Below, piece by piece: positions 36,833 to 47,962 of a DNA stretch of 64,000 nt. The first letter of the stretch is position 1. Each line of letters begins with the position of its first letter. Both the position numbers and the translations under genes were made by a program. The stretch covers positions 258,693 through 322,692 of the forward strand of contig NZ_WTUW01000002.1 in NCBI RefSeq assembly GCF_009882915.1, read 5' to 3'. Under the pieces are notes generated by a model. It was given only the letters and a program-made list of their open reading frames with translations, searched no databases and had not been told where the DNA came from. The stretch is from Sneathiella litorea. GTDB taxonomy: Bacteria > Pseudomonadota > Alphaproteobacteria > Sneathiellales > Sneathiellaceae.

Positions 36833-37600
36833 TCAATTATTTCGATAAAAAATTTCAACCAGCCCGGCAAGGGTGAGATCACCATTTACAATCTCGATCA
36901 AGTCCGTGCCTTTCGAGAAAAGCGGGGCAAGTCCACCTGTCGCCACTGTTTTCATTTCGCTGCCATATTCAGCTTGAATACGTCCGACAAGCCCCTCCAC
37001 CATCGCGATATAGCCGAAGTAAATGCCCGCCTGCATACATTCAATTGTATTCTTACCAATGACGCGCATTGGAGATTCTACGGCAATACGGGGGAGCTTG
37101 GCAGCCGCCCGGTAAAGGGCATCGAGACTGAGATTCACCCCTGGCGCGATGACACCTCCAATATAATTGCCATCGCCGTCCACCACGTCGAAGTTTGTGG
37201 CCGTTCCAAAGTCGATCACCACAAGCGGGCCCCCATAGAGAGAATGTGCGCCCACGGCATTAACGAGGCGATCCGCCCCGGCCTCGGATGGGCGATCGAT
37301 GAGCGGTGTCATGCCAAGATCAACATTCGCCTCCCCGATAACAAGCGGAGTAACGCCGAAGTAACGCCGACAAAACCCCTTGATGTTGAAAAGAGTTTCC
37401 GGAACAACGGTCGCAACAATTACATGGTTCACATCCTTCAGCTGCAATCCGTCAATTGCCATTGCCTGGCTGAGCCAGACGCCATACTCCTCGGCAGTGC
37501 GGGAACCGGATGTCGAAATCCGCCATTCGTTCACCAATTCCCGGTCTTTATAGGCCGCACAGGTTATATTGGTATTTCCGACATCGATCGCCAGTAACAT
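36833..37600 (-). CDS. coaX: Type III pantothenate kinase
   Basis: CoaX phosphorylates pantothenate, the first step of coenzyme A synthesis. It is not feedback-inhibited by CoA and needs a monovalent cation. The 255 residues have the ASKHA-fold P-loop LLAIDVGNTNITCAAY at the start, PSEAGADRLVNAVGA with the catalytic aspartate, VIDFGTATNFDVV, and a C-terminal VATGGLAPLF. It precedes RNase J by eight bases and follows birA by nine. Both coaX and birA serve acyl-carrier cofactors. Confidence 0.95.
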   Translation of the reverse strand: MLLAIDVGNTNITCAAYKDRELVNEWRISTSGSRTAEEYGVWLSQAMAIDGLQLKDVNHVIVATVVPETLFNIKGFCRRYFGVTPLVIGEANVDLGMTPLIDRPSEAGADRLVNAVGAHSLYGGPLVVIDFGTATNFDVVDGDGNYIGGVIAPGVNLSLDALYRAAAKLPRIAVESPMRVIGKNTIECMQAGIYFGYIAMVEGLVGRIQAEYGSEMKTVATGGLAPLFSKGTDLIEIVNGDLTLAGLVEIFYRNN

Positions 37601-37609
37601 GAAATACTC

Positions 37610-38395
37610 CTAATTATTACGAGTAGAGGGAATTATAAACACTTCACCCGCCGATATCAGTTTTCTTTCACCTGTATCCAAAGCGAGAATCAGTGCCCCG
37701 TTTTCATTGAGACCTGAAAAAACCCCTTGCAAGGTTTCTTTTGTAAGCCTGACTGTAATTTTTTCACCAAGCCCCGTCGCATGCGCCAACCATTTTTCCC
37801 GGATAGGCGCAAATCCATCGCGCTTCCAGATCTTGTAAAGGTCAAGGAACGCATACAAATAGGCAGAGATCATTTCTTCTACGGAAACGTCGGCGCCAAC
37901 TTTCTGTAATGACGTTGCAGGAAGTCCGTCCGTATGTTCCGGATAGGTCGCAATATTTAGTCCCGTGCCAACGATGACATAATCCATCAAGCCATCGGGG
38001 TTCATTTTGCTTTCCAGAAGGATCCCAGCTGATTTATGGCCCTCTATCAGCACATCATTCGGCCACTTAAGACGAACATCAATCTCTGGTTTTACAAATT
38101 TTGTAATGGCCTGATGGATAGCAAGCGCTACGAGAAATGAGAGACGCGCCGCCGAAGACGGGTCGCATTCAGGGCGCAAAATCAGGGAACAGTAAAGATT
38201 ACCCTCGGGGCTCGACCATTGCCGTCCCCGACGACCGACCCCCTGCTCCTGCTTTTTTGCCCAGACGACCCTTCCTTCAGCTTCTCCGTCTTCCGCAAGT
38301 ATGCGTGCCTCAACGTTCGTGCTGCCCACTGTGTCGAGTACCGTAAGCTTGAATAACGACGGGAGGTCAATCCCGCCATCAGTAGGTTGGATCAC
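37610..38395 (-). CDS. birA: Biotin-protein ligase
   Basis: BirA adenylates biotin and attaches it to the carboxyl carrier subunits of acetyl-CoA and propionyl-CoA carboxylases. The 261-residue enzyme lacks the N-terminal HTH of E. coli BirA, so it cannot act as a repressor. GSTNVEA, the biotinyl-AMP loop GVGRRGRQW and [17 protein letters not shown] are in place, with the C-terminal SH3-like domain after about residue 210. It starts with GTG overlapping the nuoN stop by four bases, attaching it to the nuo transcript. Confidence 0.94.
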   Translation of the reverse strand: MIQPTDGGIDLPSLFKLTVLDTVGSTNVEARILAEDGEAEGRVVWAKKQEQGVGRRGRQWSSPEGNLYCSLILRPECDPSSAARLSFLVALAIHQAITKFVKPEIDVRLKWPNDVLIEGHKSAGILLESKMNPDGLMDYVIVGTGLNIATYPEHTDGLPATSLQKVGADVSVEEMISAYLYAFLDLYKIWKRDGFAPIREKWLAHATGLGEKITVRLTKETLQGVFSGLNENGALILALDTGERKLISAGEVFIIPSTRNN

Positions 38396-39831
38396 GAGAA
38401 CAACACAGCCGCCGCGGCCTGAGCACCCTCAAGCAAAGGGCCAGGAAATATAACGAAGAAGACGATGAACAAACCAGACGCCGCCATGATAATCGACTGG
38501 GTACGGCTGGTCGGCTCGAAACCTTCGGCCGGGTCGTCGAAATACATGATCTTGACAATCCGCAAGTAATAATACGCCCCGACCACAGAGGTAACCAACC
38601 CGATTACCGCCAAGGGAATAAGCCCGGCATTGACTGCGGCGATAAAAATGTAAAACTTCCCGAAAAATCCGGCAAGCGGCGGAATGCCAGCCAGACTGAA
38701 CATAAAGATAAGGAAGAAAAAGGCCATCCAAGGCTGCGACTTGCTGAGACCTGCCAACTCCGAAATATCCTCAACCATACCATCACGCTGACGCATGGAG
38801 AGAATACAGGCAAAGGTGCCAATATTCATCACTACGTAAATGGCCATATAAATCAGGACGCCGCGCACCCCTTCTTCGGTACCCGCAGCAAGCCCGACAA
38901 GCGCATAACCAATATGCCCGATCGAGGAGTAAGCCATCAGCCGCTTGATATTCTTCTGGTTGATCGCCGCGAAGGCTCCAAGAATCATCGACGCAATGGA
39001 AACGAAGACGATAATCTGCTGCCATTGTTCGACCAGATCACCAAAGGGTGTAACGAATACCCGCAGGAAGAGCGCAATTGCCGCCACTTTCGGCGCAGCA
39101 GCGAAAAAGGCGGTGACCGGTGTCGGCACCCCTTCATAAACATCCGGCGTCCACATATGAAACGGAACCGCCGATACCTTGAAGGCGAGACCGGCAACCA
39201 TAAAGACAATACCGACCAACAAGCCTATACCCGCTTCTTCCCCACCGCTTGTAAACAAGCCGGCTAGAACATCGAAATTTGTCGTACCGGTAAAACCATA
39301 AATCAGCGAGACACCGTAAAGCAGCATCCCCGAAGATAGGGCACCAAGGACAAAATACTTGAGGCCGGCTTCCGTCGAGCGGACGCTGTCGCGCTTGAAG
39401 GCCGCTGTCACATAAAGCGACAGGCTCATCAATTCGATGCCCATATACATTGTCATCAGGTCATTTGCCGAAATCATGACCATCATGCCAAGCGTTGCAA
39501 TCAAGATCAGGATCGGAAACTCAAAACGAACCAGCTTCTCGCGCTTGTTAAAGTCGATCGACATGATGATGGCAAAAGCAGAAGCGCCAAGACAAAGCGT
39601 TTTCATAAAGACGCCATACGCATCATCGCGATACAACCCATCAAATGTGGTGACGTTGTTATATCCGTCAAACTGGACTAGCAATCCCGCGATAAAAAAG
39701 GACAGCACCGACAACCAGCAAATCAGGCTCGTCGCCTTATTCCCCCGATACGCGCCAACCATCAGGAGCGCCATGGCAGCACAGGCGAGGAATATTTCCG
39801 GAAGTGCGATTGAAAAATCAGGCAAAACCAT
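38392..39831 (-). CDS. nuoN: NADH-quinone oxidoreductase subunit N
   Basis: NuoN is one of three antiporter-like proton-pumping subunits in the membrane arm of complex I. The 479-residue protein has about 14 membrane helices. Conserved features are [13 protein letters not shown], with the helix-5 glutamate, and [20 protein letters not shown], with the helix-7 lysine and the HMWTPD motif. The [18 protein letters not shown] region carries the helix-8 lysine. It is the last nuo gene and overlaps birA. Confidence 0.96.
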   Translation of the reverse strand: MVLPDFSIALPEIFLACAAMALLMVGAYRGNKATSLICWLSVLSFFIAGLLVQFDGYNNVTTFDGLYRDDAYGVFMKTLCLGASAFAIIMSIDFNKREKLVRFEFPILILIATLGMMVMISANDLMTMYMGIELMSLSLYVTAAFKRDSVRSTEAGLKYFVLGALSSGMLLYGVSLIYGFTGTTNFDVLAGLFTSGGEEAGIGLLVGIVFMVAGLAFKVSAVPFHMWTPDVYEGVPTPVTAFFAAAPKVAAIALFLRVFVTPFGDLVEQWQQIIVFVSIASMILGAFAAINQKNIKRLMAYSSIGHIGYALVGLAAGTEEGVRGVLIYMAIYVVMNIGTFACILSMRQRDGMVEDISELAGLSKSQPWMAFFFLIFMFSLAGIPPLAGFFGKFYIFIAAVNAGLIPLAVIGLVTSVVGAYYYLRIVKIMYFDDPAEGFEPTSRTQSIIMAASGLFIVFFVIFPGPLLEGAQAAAAVLFS

Positions 39832-39845
39832 TTCTTTAAACCTAC

Positions 39846-41357
39846 CTACTTAGCCGCGTTGAGTATTGTTTTGCTGGCCTGCATGGCCGTTTCATGCTGA
39901 TCCATCAGGTTGATGACAGAGGCATGCATAACATTCAGGAATGGCTCCGGATAAATCCCGATCCAGAACGCCACCAGGATAAGCGGCGCAAATACCAGCA
40001 TCTCCCGACGGCCGACATCCATGATGTTTTTAAGATCTTCCTTTACCAACTCACCGAAGACAACCCGGCGATAGAGCCAGAGGCTATAAGCCGCCCCCAG
40101 GATAACACCGATAGTCGCAAGGAAGGCGACTGTCGTGTTGACCTGATAGGCACCGATCAGGATCAGGAACTCACCGACGAACCCGCTTGTACCCGGAAGC
40201 CCAATGGTGGCCATGGTAAAGATCATGAAAATAACCGCATAGCGAGGCATCCTGTTCACCAGACCCCCGTAACGCGCAATCTCACGCGTATGCATTCGAT
40301 CATAGATCACGCCGACACAAAGAAACAGCGCACCGGAAACAATGCCATGGCTGATCATCTGCAGAATGCCGCCCTCAAGTCCCTGCTGGGTGAAGGTAAA
40401 AATGCCGATGGTGATAAAACCCATATGGGCAACAGAGGAATAAGCAATCAGCTTCTTCATATCTTTCTGCACAAGGGCCACCAGCGACGTGTAGATAATC
40501 GCGACAACACTCAACGCAAAGACAAGAGGTGCAAAATATTCAGATCCCTCCGGGAACATCGGTATCGAGAACCGCAGGAATCCATACCCGCCCATCTTCA
40601 GCAGGACCCCGGCCAGAATAACCGAACCGGCCGTCGGTGCCTGAACATGGGCATCGGGCAGCCAAGTATGCACCGGCCACATCGGCACCTTCACCGCAAA
40701 GGAGGCAAAGAAAGCAAGCCACAGCCAGAGTTGCAAATGCGGATCAAAATTGAAATCGATCAGGGTCGGAATGTCTGTCGTGCCCGCAATGAAATACATC
40801 GTAAGCATCGCGACCAGCATCAAAACGGAACCGATCAAGGTATAAAGGAAGAACTTGAAGCTGGCATAGACGCGCTGTCCCCCTCCCCAAATTCCGATAA
40901 TCAGGAACATTGGGATCAGGCCGGCCTCAAAGAAGAGGTAGAACAACACCATATCAAGCGCGCAGAAGACGCCAATCATCAGGCATTCCATAATCAGGAA
41001 GGCGATCATATATTCGCGTACGCGCACGGTAATCGCTTCCCAGCTCGCCAAGATACAAAGCGGCATCAGGAACGTCGTCAGGATGATGAACAGCATCGAG
41101 ATACCATCCACGCCCATATGGTAGTTGATGTTGTTCCCTAGCCAACTGCTCTTCTCCACAAACTGGAATGCGGCAGTATTATTGTCGAAATTTATCCAGA
41201 TAAAGAGAGAAATCACGAAGGTGAACAACGTGGTCCAGAGGGTGACCCAGCGGGCATTACGGGCCGCCGATTCTTCCTTGCCGCTGGTCAGTAAAATCAG
41301 CACCACCCCGATCAGGGGCAAAAATGTCACCGTTGATAAGATTGGCCAATCAAGCAT
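39846..41357 (-). CDS. nuoM: NADH-quinone oxidoreductase subunit M
   Basis: NuoM is the middle antiporter-like proton-pumping subunit of complex I. The 503-residue protein has about 14 membrane helices. The catalytic glutamate lies in [20 protein letters not shown], the helix-7 lysine in [20 protein letters not shown], and the helix-8 lysine in [16 protein letters not shown]-terminal soluble stretch ends the protein. It lies three bases after nuoL and 14 before nuoN. Confidence 0.96.
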   Translation of the reverse strand: MLDWPILSTVTFLPLIGVVLILLTSGKEESAARNARWVTLWTTLFTFVISLFIWINFDNNTAAFQFVEKSSWLGNNINYHMGVDGISMLFIILTTFLMPLCILASWEAITVRVREYMIAFLIMECLMIGVFCALDMVLFYLFFEAGLIPMFLIIGIWGGGQRVYASFKFFLYTLIGSVLMLVAMLTMYFIAGTTDIPTLIDFNFDPHLQLWLWLAFFASFAVKVPMWPVHTWLPDAHVQAPTAGSVILAGVLLKMGGYGFLRFSIPMFPEGSEYFAPLVFALSVVAIIYTSLVALVQKDMKKLIAYSSVAHMGFITIGIFTFTQQGLEGGILQMISHGIVSGALFLCVGVIYDRMHTREIARYGGLVNRMPRYAVIFMIFTMATIGLPGTSGFVGEFLILIGAYQVNTTVAFLATIGVILGAAYSLWLYRRVVFGELVKEDLKNIMDVGRREMLVFAPLILVAFWIGIYPEPFLNVMHASVINLMDQHETAMQASKTILNAAK

Positions 41358-41360
41358 GAC

Positions 41361-43295
41361 TTAATGTCCACCCGCAAAGAAAAAGTAAGAAACAAAACCC
41401 GCGACACCAAGCAACATGGCGAACGCATAATGGTACACATAACCGCTTTGCAGCTGTGACGCTCTGCGCGCCAGCACCAACACCCGACCAGCTATTCCAT
41501 CCGGCCCAAGCCCATCGATCACCTTGCCATCGCCAAAGGTCCACAAGAACCGGCCAATTGCCTTGGAGGGCCGTACGATGATGAAATCATAGAGCTCATC
41601 AAAATACCATTTGTTGAGCAGGAATTGGTACAGCGCGGCATGTGTCTTGGCGAGCTGCACCGGAATATCGGTCCGGCGGATATACATGTTGAAGGCGACC
41701 AGGATACCAAGCGCTGTCGCAATCAGTGGCCCTGCAATAACCCAGCCCGGCACATCATGGAAGTTATGCATGATATGGTTTTCCGGATTAAGGAAGATCG
41801 CTTCGCCCCAAAACGCCTCATAACCGTCCCCCACCATTGGTCCGTAGAAAGCAAAACCGGCAAATACAGCACCGACCGCAAGAACGTAAAGCGGTATCAG
41901 CATGACATTGCTGCTTTCATGCACATGATCCATGACCTCCTTGCTTGCCCGCGGCTTGCCATGGAACGTCATGAACAGGAGGCGCCAGGAATAGAAGGCC
42001 GTCAGCACCGCCGCAGCAATCCCCATCCAGAAAGCGTAAAGCCCTACATCCGTACCCGATGCAAAGGCGGCCTCGATGATTGCATCCTTGGAAAAATAAC
42101 CGGCAAACCAAGGCACACCGGCAAGCGCCAGAGAACCGATCCACATCATCGCATAGGTAATCTTGATATGCTTCCAGAGCCCACCCATGTTCCGCATATC
42201 CTGTTCGTCAGAAACCGAGTGAATAACGGATCCTGCACCGAGGAAAAGCAACGCCTTGAAGAAGGCATGGGTGAAAAGATGGAAGATGGCAATAGGATAG
42301 GCACCAACACCGATCGCGAAGAACATATAACCAAGCTGCGAACAGGTGGAATAGGCGATCACGCGTTTGATGTCGTTTTGCACAAGGCCAACGGTCGCCG
42401 CGAAAAACGCTGTGGAGGCACCGATAACCGTCACAAACATCAGCGCGTCCGGCGAATATTCGAAAATGGGTGAACAACGGGCAACCATAAAGACGCCGGC
42501 CGTTACCATCGTTGCCGCATGGATTAGGGCAGATACAGGCGTCGGCCCTTCCATCGCATCCGGCAGCCAGGTATGTAGGCCGAGCTGTGCCGATTTACCC
42601 ATGGCACCAACGAAGAGCAACAAGCAAAGAGTCGTCAGGATGTCCACCTGATACCCAAGGAATTCAAACGTCTGGCCAACCTGACTTGGAGCCGCGGAGA
42701 ATACATCGTCGAAACTGACGGAATCAAAGACAAGATAAATGCCCATAATACCAAGGGCAAAACCGAAGTCCCCAACCCGGTTGACGACGAATGCCTTGAT
42801 CGCCGCAGCATTGGCAGTTGGCTTTTTATACCAGAACCCAATGAGCAGGTAACTCGCAAGCCCAACGCCTTCCCAGCCGAAATAAAGCTGTACGAAGTTA
42901 TCAGAGGTCACCAGCATCAACATCGCAAAAGTAAAGAGCGATAAATAGGACATGAAACGCGGCTTGTTTGGATCATGTGACATATAGCCAATGGAATACA
43001 CATGAACGACAGCCGATACAGTGTTAACCACCACCAGCATCACCGCCGTCAGGCTGTCAATCCGAAGCGTCCAGCTAACATCAAAATCACCAGAATCGAT
43101 CCAGGTCAGAAGCTCTATTACTTCCGTAGTATGGAGGAACGCGATCTGGTACAGAGCCAACCAGGACAAGAGGGCACTGATAATAACAGCGGTACAGGTA
43201 ACAAGTTGGCTGCCGCGATCCCCGATGGAACGGCCAAAGAATCCGGCTATCAGAGCCGCGACAAACGGCAAGAAAACGATGAGGACGTACATCAT
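41361..43295 (-). CDS. nuoL: NADH-quinone oxidoreductase subunit L
   Basis: NuoL is the distal proton-pumping subunit. Its long lateral helix lies along the membrane arm. The 644 residues have about 16 membrane helices. YFGWEGVGLASYLLIGFWY holds the helix-5 glutamate, and KSAQLGLHTWLPDAMEGPTP holds the helix-7 lysine and the HTWLPDAMEGPTPVSALIHA hallmark. VIAYSTCSQLGYM marks helix 8. The C-terminal region (about 500-600) fits the lateral helix and its anchor. Confidence 0.96.
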   Translation of the reverse strand: MMYVLIVFLPFVAALIAGFFGRSIGDRGSQLVTCTAVIISALLSWLALYQIAFLHTTEVIELLTWIDSGDFDVSWTLRIDSLTAVMLVVVNTVSAVVHVYSIGYMSHDPNKPRFMSYLSLFTFAMLMLVTSDNFVQLYFGWEGVGLASYLLIGFWYKKPTANAAAIKAFVVNRVGDFGFALGIMGIYLVFDSVSFDDVFSAAPSQVGQTFEFLGYQVDILTTLCLLLFVGAMGKSAQLGLHTWLPDAMEGPTPVSALIHAATMVTAGVFMVARCSPIFEYSPDALMFVTVIGASTAFFAATVGLVQNDIKRVIAYSTCSQLGYMFFAIGVGAYPIAIFHLFTHAFFKALLFLGAGSVIHSVSDEQDMRNMGGLWKHIKITYAMMWIGSLALAGVPWFAGYFSKDAIIEAAFASGTDVGLYAFWMGIAAAVLTAFYSWRLLFMTFHGKPRASKEVMDHVHESSNVMLIPLYVLAVGAVFAGFAFYGPMVGDGYEAFWGEAIFLNPENHIMHNFHDVPGWVIAGPLIATALGILVAFNMYIRRTDIPVQLAKTHAALYQFLLNKWYFDELYDFIIVRPSKAIGRFLWTFGDGKVIDGLGPDGIAGRVLVLARRASQLQSGYVYHYAFAMLLGVAGFVSYFFFAGGH

Positions 43296-43304
43296 GATTT
43301 TGTC

Positions 43305-43613
43305 TTAACCCTTCATGTGATGGATGTCCTCAACCGCGATGGTGCCGCGATTTCGGAAATAAACTACGAGAATGGCAAGCCCGATCGCCGCTTCACCAGC
43401 TGCTACTGTCAGGATAAACAGCGCGAACACCTGCCCAACCAGATTACCCAGATAAGCAGAAAAGGCGACAAGATTGATATTGACGGCAAGCAACATCAAC
43501 TCAATCGACATCAGGATCACGATGACATTCTTCCGGTTCAGGAAAATGCCGAATATACCCAGGGTCAGCAGAATCGCCGACACCGTCAGGTAATGTGCAA
43601 GACCGATTTCCAT
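43305..43613 (-). CDS. nuoK: NADH-quinone oxidoreductase subunit K
   Basis: NuoK is a small three-helix subunit of the complex I membrane arm, homologous to MrpC. The 102 residues include the helix-2 glutamate in [21 protein letters not shown] and the helix-3 glutamate in [18 protein letters not shown], both needed for proton transfer. It lies nine bases after nuoJ and nine before nuoL. Confidence 0.97.
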   Translation of the reverse strand: MEIGLAHYLTVSAILLTLGIFGIFLNRKNVIVILMSIELMLLAVNINLVAFSAYLGNLVGQVFALFILTVAAGEAAIGLAILVVYFRNRGTIAVEDIHHMKG

Positions 43614-43622
43614 GTTTCCCCC

Positions 43623-44237
43623 TTACACGCCTTGTCCAGGCTCAACTTTACGAACGGCCATCGAGTCTTCCGGACGACGATAGACCTGTTCGGCAATCTT
43701 CTGTTTGCGAACACCCGGCCGTGTCCGGTTGGTCAGCACGATTGCCCCGATCATCGCCACCAGCAGGATCATGCCCGCAATCTGGAACAGATACGCATAA
43801 TCCGTGTAAATCACATGCCCGAGCTGTTCCGTATTTGTAAGATCAGAGACGGTTGGCGCAACCTGCGACCCAACCTGTATTGCCTCCGGTGAGAGGGCCC
43901 AGCCGCTCACAACCAAAATAAGCTCGATCAGCAGGATCAGGCCAATCAGCCCGCCAATCGGCAAATATTGCAAAAAGCCCTGCCGCAACTCTGCAAAATT
44001 GATGTCGAGCATCATAACGACAAAGAGGAAGAGAACGGCCACAGCACCGACATAAACCACTATCAAGATCATCGCGATGAATTCCGCCCCGAGCAGCACG
44101 AAAAGCGCCGCCGAGTTAAAGAAGGCGAGAATCAGATAGAGCACAGAATGAACCGGGTTCTTCGCCGAAATAACCATAAATGCCGAAGCAATGGTCATTG
44201 CCGCAAAAAGATAGAAGGCAATTGTCGAGATAATCAT
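43623..44237 (-). CDS. nuoJ: NADH-quinone oxidoreductase subunit J
   Basis: NuoJ is a five-helix subunit of the membrane arm. Its third helix, with a pi-bulge, gates proton movement. The 204 residues include SAKNPVHSVLYLILAFFNSA and FIAMILIVVYVGAVAVLFLF, the conserved helix-3 block, followed by VVMMLDI. A basic C-terminal tail (NRTRPGVRKQKIAEQV) extends past the last helix near residue 160. It lies 64 bases after nuoI. Confidence 0.96.
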   Translation of the reverse strand: MIISTIAFYLFAAMTIASAFMVISAKNPVHSVLYLILAFFNSAALFVLLGAEFIAMILIVVYVGAVAVLFLFVVMMLDINFAELRQGFLQYLPIGGLIGLILLIELILVVSGWALSPEAIQVGSQVAPTVSDLTNTEQLGHVIYTDYAYLFQIAGMILLVAMIGAIVLTNRTRPGVRKQKIAEQVYRRPEDSMAVRKVEPGQGV

Positions 44238-44301
44238 CGTGCCCCTCTTCCCGTCATTATTATTTCTTTCATTCGCATAGCTGTCACTATCTTACCTTCA
44301 A

Positions 44302-44790
44302 TTATCTATAGGGCGCTTCAGCGACCAGATTCTGGGCAACTTCCTGCTCCCAGCGATCCCCGTTATCGAGCAATTTCTGCTTGTCGTAGAAAAGTTCTTC
44401 GCGGGTTTCCGTTGCAAACTCGAAATTAGGCCCTTCGACAATGGCATCCACCGGACAGGCCTCCTGACAGAAACCGCAATAGATACACTTCGTCATATCA
44501 ATGTCATAACGGGTGGTGCGCCGGCTCCCGTCATCACGCGGTTCAGCCTCAATCGTGATGGCCAGTGCCGGACACGCCGCTTCGCAAAGCTTACAGGCAA
44601 TACAACGCTCTTCCCCATTAGGATAGCGCCGCAACACATGCTCGCCCCGAAAGCGTGGGCTTAGCGGGCCTTTTTCATATGGATAGTTGATGGTCGCCTT
44701 AGTCTTGAACATATAGCGGAACGTCGTCGCCAGTCCGGTGACAATCTCCGCCAGAAGCAGACTACGCGCCTGTTTGTCGATAAAGCTCAT
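44302..44790 (-). CDS. nuoI: NADH-quinone oxidoreductase subunit I
   Basis: NuoI carries clusters N6a and N6b, which pass electrons towards N2 near the quinone site. The 162-residue protein (like mitochondrial TYKY) has two ferredoxin motifs: [13 protein letters not shown] near residue 60 and [20 protein letters not shown] near 100. The N-terminal helix ([18 protein letters not shown]) attaches it to the membrane arm. It lies between nuoH and nuoJ, each with a gap of about 65-75 bases. Confidence 0.97.
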   Translation of the reverse strand: MSFIDKQARSLLLAEIVTGLATTFRYMFKTKATINYPYEKGPLSPRFRGEHVLRRYPNGEERCIACKLCEAACPALAITIEAEPRDDGSRRTTRYDIDMTKCIYCGFCQEACPVDAIVEGPNFEFATETREELFYDKQKLLDNGDRWEQEVAQNLVAEAPYR

Positions 44791-44866
44791 TTTAAAACAG
44801 CCTTTTCACTATCTCATTATTTGCCATCGCCTGAATTTCGGCGCCGGCGGTTCACTAATATTTGCC

Positions 44867-45892
44867 CTACGCCGGAACCATGTCGAAATAGACAAGGAAA
44901 CCGGCCGTCACGACGACCCACAACAGGGAGAAGGGCAAAAACACTTTCCAGCCAAGCCGCATCAACTGGTCATAACGATATCGCGGCAATGTTGCCCGCA
45001 CCCAGATGAAGACGAACAGCAGAATGGCAATCTTGATACCGAACCAGATGATTCCCGGAATCCAGGTGAAGATTGCCCAGTCCGCTGGCGGCAACCAGCC
45101 ACCCAGGAACAACACCGTGCAAATCCCGCTCATCAGGATCATGTTGGCATACTCACCCAGGAAGAAGAGCGCAAATGCCATAGAAGAATATTCGGTCTGA
45201 TATCCGGCGACCAGTTCAGCTTCTGCCTCCGGCAAATCGAACGGGTGACGATTGGTTTCCGCCAGGATTGAGACGAAGAAGATGATGAACATTGGGAAAA
45301 GCGGAACAAACCACCAATTCAGAAGTCCAAGATCCCCTTTCTGTGATTCCACGATACCCGTAAGATTGAGCGTTCCTGCGCAGAGCAGAACCGTTACAAT
45401 CACAAAGCCAATGGATACTTCATAGGAGACCATCTGCGCCGCCGAGCGCAACGCGCCGAGGAACGGATACCGTGAGTTTGAGGCCCAGCCAGCGACGATA
45501 ATGCCATATACACCGAGTGATGAAATCGCGAACAGGTAAAGTATGCCGACATTGATATCGGCGAGCACCCATCCCTCATCAAAGGGAATAACCGCCCAGG
45601 CGATCAGGCTCAGGATAAAAGTCACCATCGGCGCAAGCAAGAACAGCACCTTGTTCGCACCTGTCGGGACAACCGTTTCCTTGAAGAAGAGCTTTGCGCC
45701 ATCGGCAAGCGGCTGCAGAAGACCAAACGGTCCCACCACATTCGGCCCCTTGCGCAGCTGCATTACCGCCATAACCTTCCGCTCATACAACGTCAGATAA
45801 GCCACCGCCAACAATAGCGGCAAGACAATCAGCAGGATCTGGCCAACAATAATCAGGGTCGGGAGAAGATAAATATCCCAAAACTCAGCCAT
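44867..45892 (-). CDS. nuoH: NADH-quinone oxidoreductase subunit H
   Basis: NuoH (ND1) forms most of the quinone-binding chamber where the peripheral and membrane arms meet. The ATG at 45892 ([11 protein letters not shown]) is chosen because GGGGA lies nine bases upstream; an ATG six codons earlier overlaps nuoG more deeply. The 341 residues have eight membrane helices. [20 protein letters not shown] and the charged loop [20 protein letters not shown] are the family hallmarks. It overlaps the end of nuoG by eight bases. Confidence 0.96.
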   Translation of the reverse strand: MAEFWDIYLLPTLIIVGQILLIVLPLLLAVAYLTLYERKVMAVMQLRKGPNVVGPFGLLQPLADGAKLFFKETVVPTGANKVLFLLAPMVTFILSLIAWAVIPFDEGWVLADINVGILYLFAISSLGVYGIIVAGWASNSRYPFLGALRSAAQMVSYEVSIGFVIVTVLLCAGTLNLTGIVESQKGDLGLLNWWFVPLFPMFIIFFVSILAETNRHPFDLPEAEAELVAGYQTEYSSMAFALFFLGEYANMILMSGICTVLFLGGWLPPADWAIFTWIPGIIWFGIKIAILLFVFIWVRATLPRYRYDQLMRLGWKVFLPFSLLWVVVTAGFLVYFDMVPA

Positions 45893-47936
45893 TTGTACCG
45901 GTCCCCTCACCCTTTACTTTAGAGAAAGTCGTACTGCATTCAGCCATGATCCGGCTGGAACGTGAAATCGGATTAGTCAGATAGTAATCTGTAATCGGGT
46001 TGATGAAGGGCGCATCATCAATTGCCCCTTCAGTAGCGAAAGACCCCCAGTCTGCCGCTGTCACCTGATCGATGTCAGCAAAGTGAGGAGCTACCTCAAC
46101 CATTTTCTCACGAAGTTCCTTTATAGTATTATAAGGTAGCGTTTTTCCAAGTTTCTCGGAGAGCGCCCGAAGGATTGTCCAATCCTCCCGTGCATCTCCT
46201 GGCGGGAAAATGGCTCGCCGCCCGAGTTGCACCCGACCTTCTGTATTTACCCAGGTCGCATCCTTTTCCGTGTAGGCCGCACCCGGCAAGATAACATCCG
46301 CGGCGCTTGCCCCGGCATCGCCATGGCTGCCCTGATAAATCACGAAACTGCTTTCAAGATTTGAAACGTCAATTTCGTCCGCCCCGAGCAGAAACAGTAC
46401 GTCAAGGGAGCCATCCAGCATCTCTTTGGCAGATTTTCCGTTTTCACCCGGTACGAGACCAAGATCAAGGCCTCCAACTCGGGCTGCGGCAGTATGAAGG
46501 ACGTTAAATCCGTTCCAGTCATCAGAAACAAGCCCAAATTCATCGGCAATCTTCTTCGTCAGAGCGAGAACTGCCGCGCCATCATTACGGCTCAGCGCGC
46601 CCTGCCCGACGATGATCATCGGCCGCTCGGCCTTTTTAAGGGTTTCAGCAAAAGAATGCTTCCCCTCGGCCACTTCCTTCAAGGTCGCGGGGCCGGCACC
46701 GAGATAATCATAGGCATAGGTCAGGTCGACCTGTTCGCCGATCAGCGCAATCGGGAAGTTACCCATTTTCCAGCGTTTGCGGATACGGGCATTGATCAAA
46801 GCCGCTTCATGACGCGGGTTACTACCCACGATCAGGAGGGCATCCGCCTCCTCAATTCCGGCAATGGTTGAGTTAAACAGATAACCGGCGCGATTCTCCG
46901 TCGTCAGCGCCGCGCCGTCCTGACGGCAATCGATATTCGGTGATTCCAGAAGGTCCATCAGATCCTTCAGAGCCTTCATACTCTCGCTACAAACCAGATC
47001 CCCGGCAATCGCGCCAATATTCGCACCGTCAACACCGTCCAGCTTGGCCGCAATGACGTCAAAGGCCTCACCCCAGCTAGCGGGCTGCAGCTTGCCATCC
47101 TTGCGGACGTAAGGTGTATCGAGCCGTTGCGCTTTCAGGCCGTCATAGGAAAAACGGGACCGGTCAGAAAGCCATTCTTCGTTCACATCTTCATTCAGGC
47201 GCGGCAAAAACCGCATGACTTCCTTACCCCGGCTATCAACCCGGATATTCGCGCCAACCGCATCGAGAACATCAACGCTTTGGGTCTTTGACAGCTCCCA
47301 AGGCCGTGCCGTAAAGGCATAAGGCTTTGACGTTAGTGCCCCGACCGGACAAAGATCAATGATATTGCCGGAGAGCTCACTATCGAGCGCCTGCTCAAGA
47401 TAGGTGGTAATCTCCATATTCTCGCCGCGGTTAATCGCCCCCAAGTCCTCAACCCCGGCAACCTCTGTCGCGAAGCGGACACAGCGCGTGCAATGAATAC
47501 AGCGGGTCATTGTCGTCTTGATAAGTGGGCCCATATTCTTTTCGCTAACGGCGCGCTTTAGCTCATCATAGCGACTGGAACCGGAACCGTAGGCCATGGA
47601 CTGATCCTGCAAATCACACTCACCGCCCTGATCACAAATCGGGCAATCGAGCGGATGATTGATCAGCAGGAATTCCATGGCGCCTTCGCGCCCTTCCTTG
47701 ACCTTTTGCGTATTGGTGTGAATGACCATGCCGTCACCCGCAGGCATGGCGCAGGAGGCAACGAGCTTCGGCGCCTTCTCCATCTCCACCAGGCACATGC
47801 GGCAGTTACCAGCGATTGACAACCGTTCGTGATAGCAAAAACGCGGAATTTCCGCGCCCGCTTCCTCACAGGCTTGCAGCACCGTAGTTCCCGGATCAAC
47901 TGTAACTTCTACACCATCTACTGTAAGTGTCGGCAT
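45885..47936 (-). CDS. nuoG: NADH-quinone oxidoreductase subunit G
   Basis: NuoG is the large iron-sulfur subunit of the NADH module. The 683-residue protein is the mitochondrial NDUFS1 type without the extra N7 cluster of E. coli. A 2Fe-2S domain ([17 protein letters not shown]1b) leads into the His-ligated N5 region ([18 protein letters not shown]). The N4 ligands follow in CIHCTRC and [17 protein letters not shown]. The remainder is a molybdopterin-oxidoreductase-like fold that has lost its cofactor site. It starts 26 bases after nuoF. Confidence 0.96.
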   Translation of the reverse strand: MPTLTVDGVEVTVDPGTTVLQACEEAGAEIPRFCYHERLSIAGNCRMCLVEMEKAPKLVASCAMPAGDGMVIHTNTQKVKEGREGAMEFLLINHPLDCPICDQGGECDLQDQSMAYGSGSSRYDELKRAVSEKNMGPLIKTTMTRCIHCTRCVRFATEVAGVEDLGAINRGENMEITTYLEQALDSELSGNIIDLCPVGALTSKPYAFTARPWELSKTQSVDVLDAVGANIRVDSRGKEVMRFLPRLNEDVNEEWLSDRSRFSYDGLKAQRLDTPYVRKDGKLQPASWGEAFDVIAAKLDGVDGANIGAIAGDLVCSESMKALKDLMDLLESPNIDCRQDGAALTTENRAGYLFNSTIAGIEEADALLIVGSNPRHEAALINARIRKRWKMGNFPIALIGEQVDLTYAYDYLGAGPATLKEVAEGKHSFAETLKKAERPMIIVGQGALSRNDGAAVLALTKKIADEFGLVSDDWNGFNVLHTAAARVGGLDLGLVPGENGKSAKEMLDGSLDVLFLLGADEIDVSNLESSFVIYQGSHGDAGASAADVILPGAAYTEKDATWVNTEGRVQLGRRAIFPPGDAREDWTILRALSEKLGKTLPYNTIKELREKMVEVAPHFADIDQVTAADWGSFATEGAIDDAPFINPITDYYLTNPISRSSRIMAECSTTFSKVKGEGTGTNG

Positions 47937-47962
47937 TCTTCACTCCCCACGCGGGCCAGCCC

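Noticed and set aside
39894-41141. 415-codon plus-strand ORF opposite nuoM
   Set aside because: Antisense shadow of nuoM. The translation is almost devoid of hydrophobic runs and very rich in H, Q, R, D and N, the usual reverse image of a membrane protein. Similar shadows occur opposite nuoL (41625-42473; 43002-43892).
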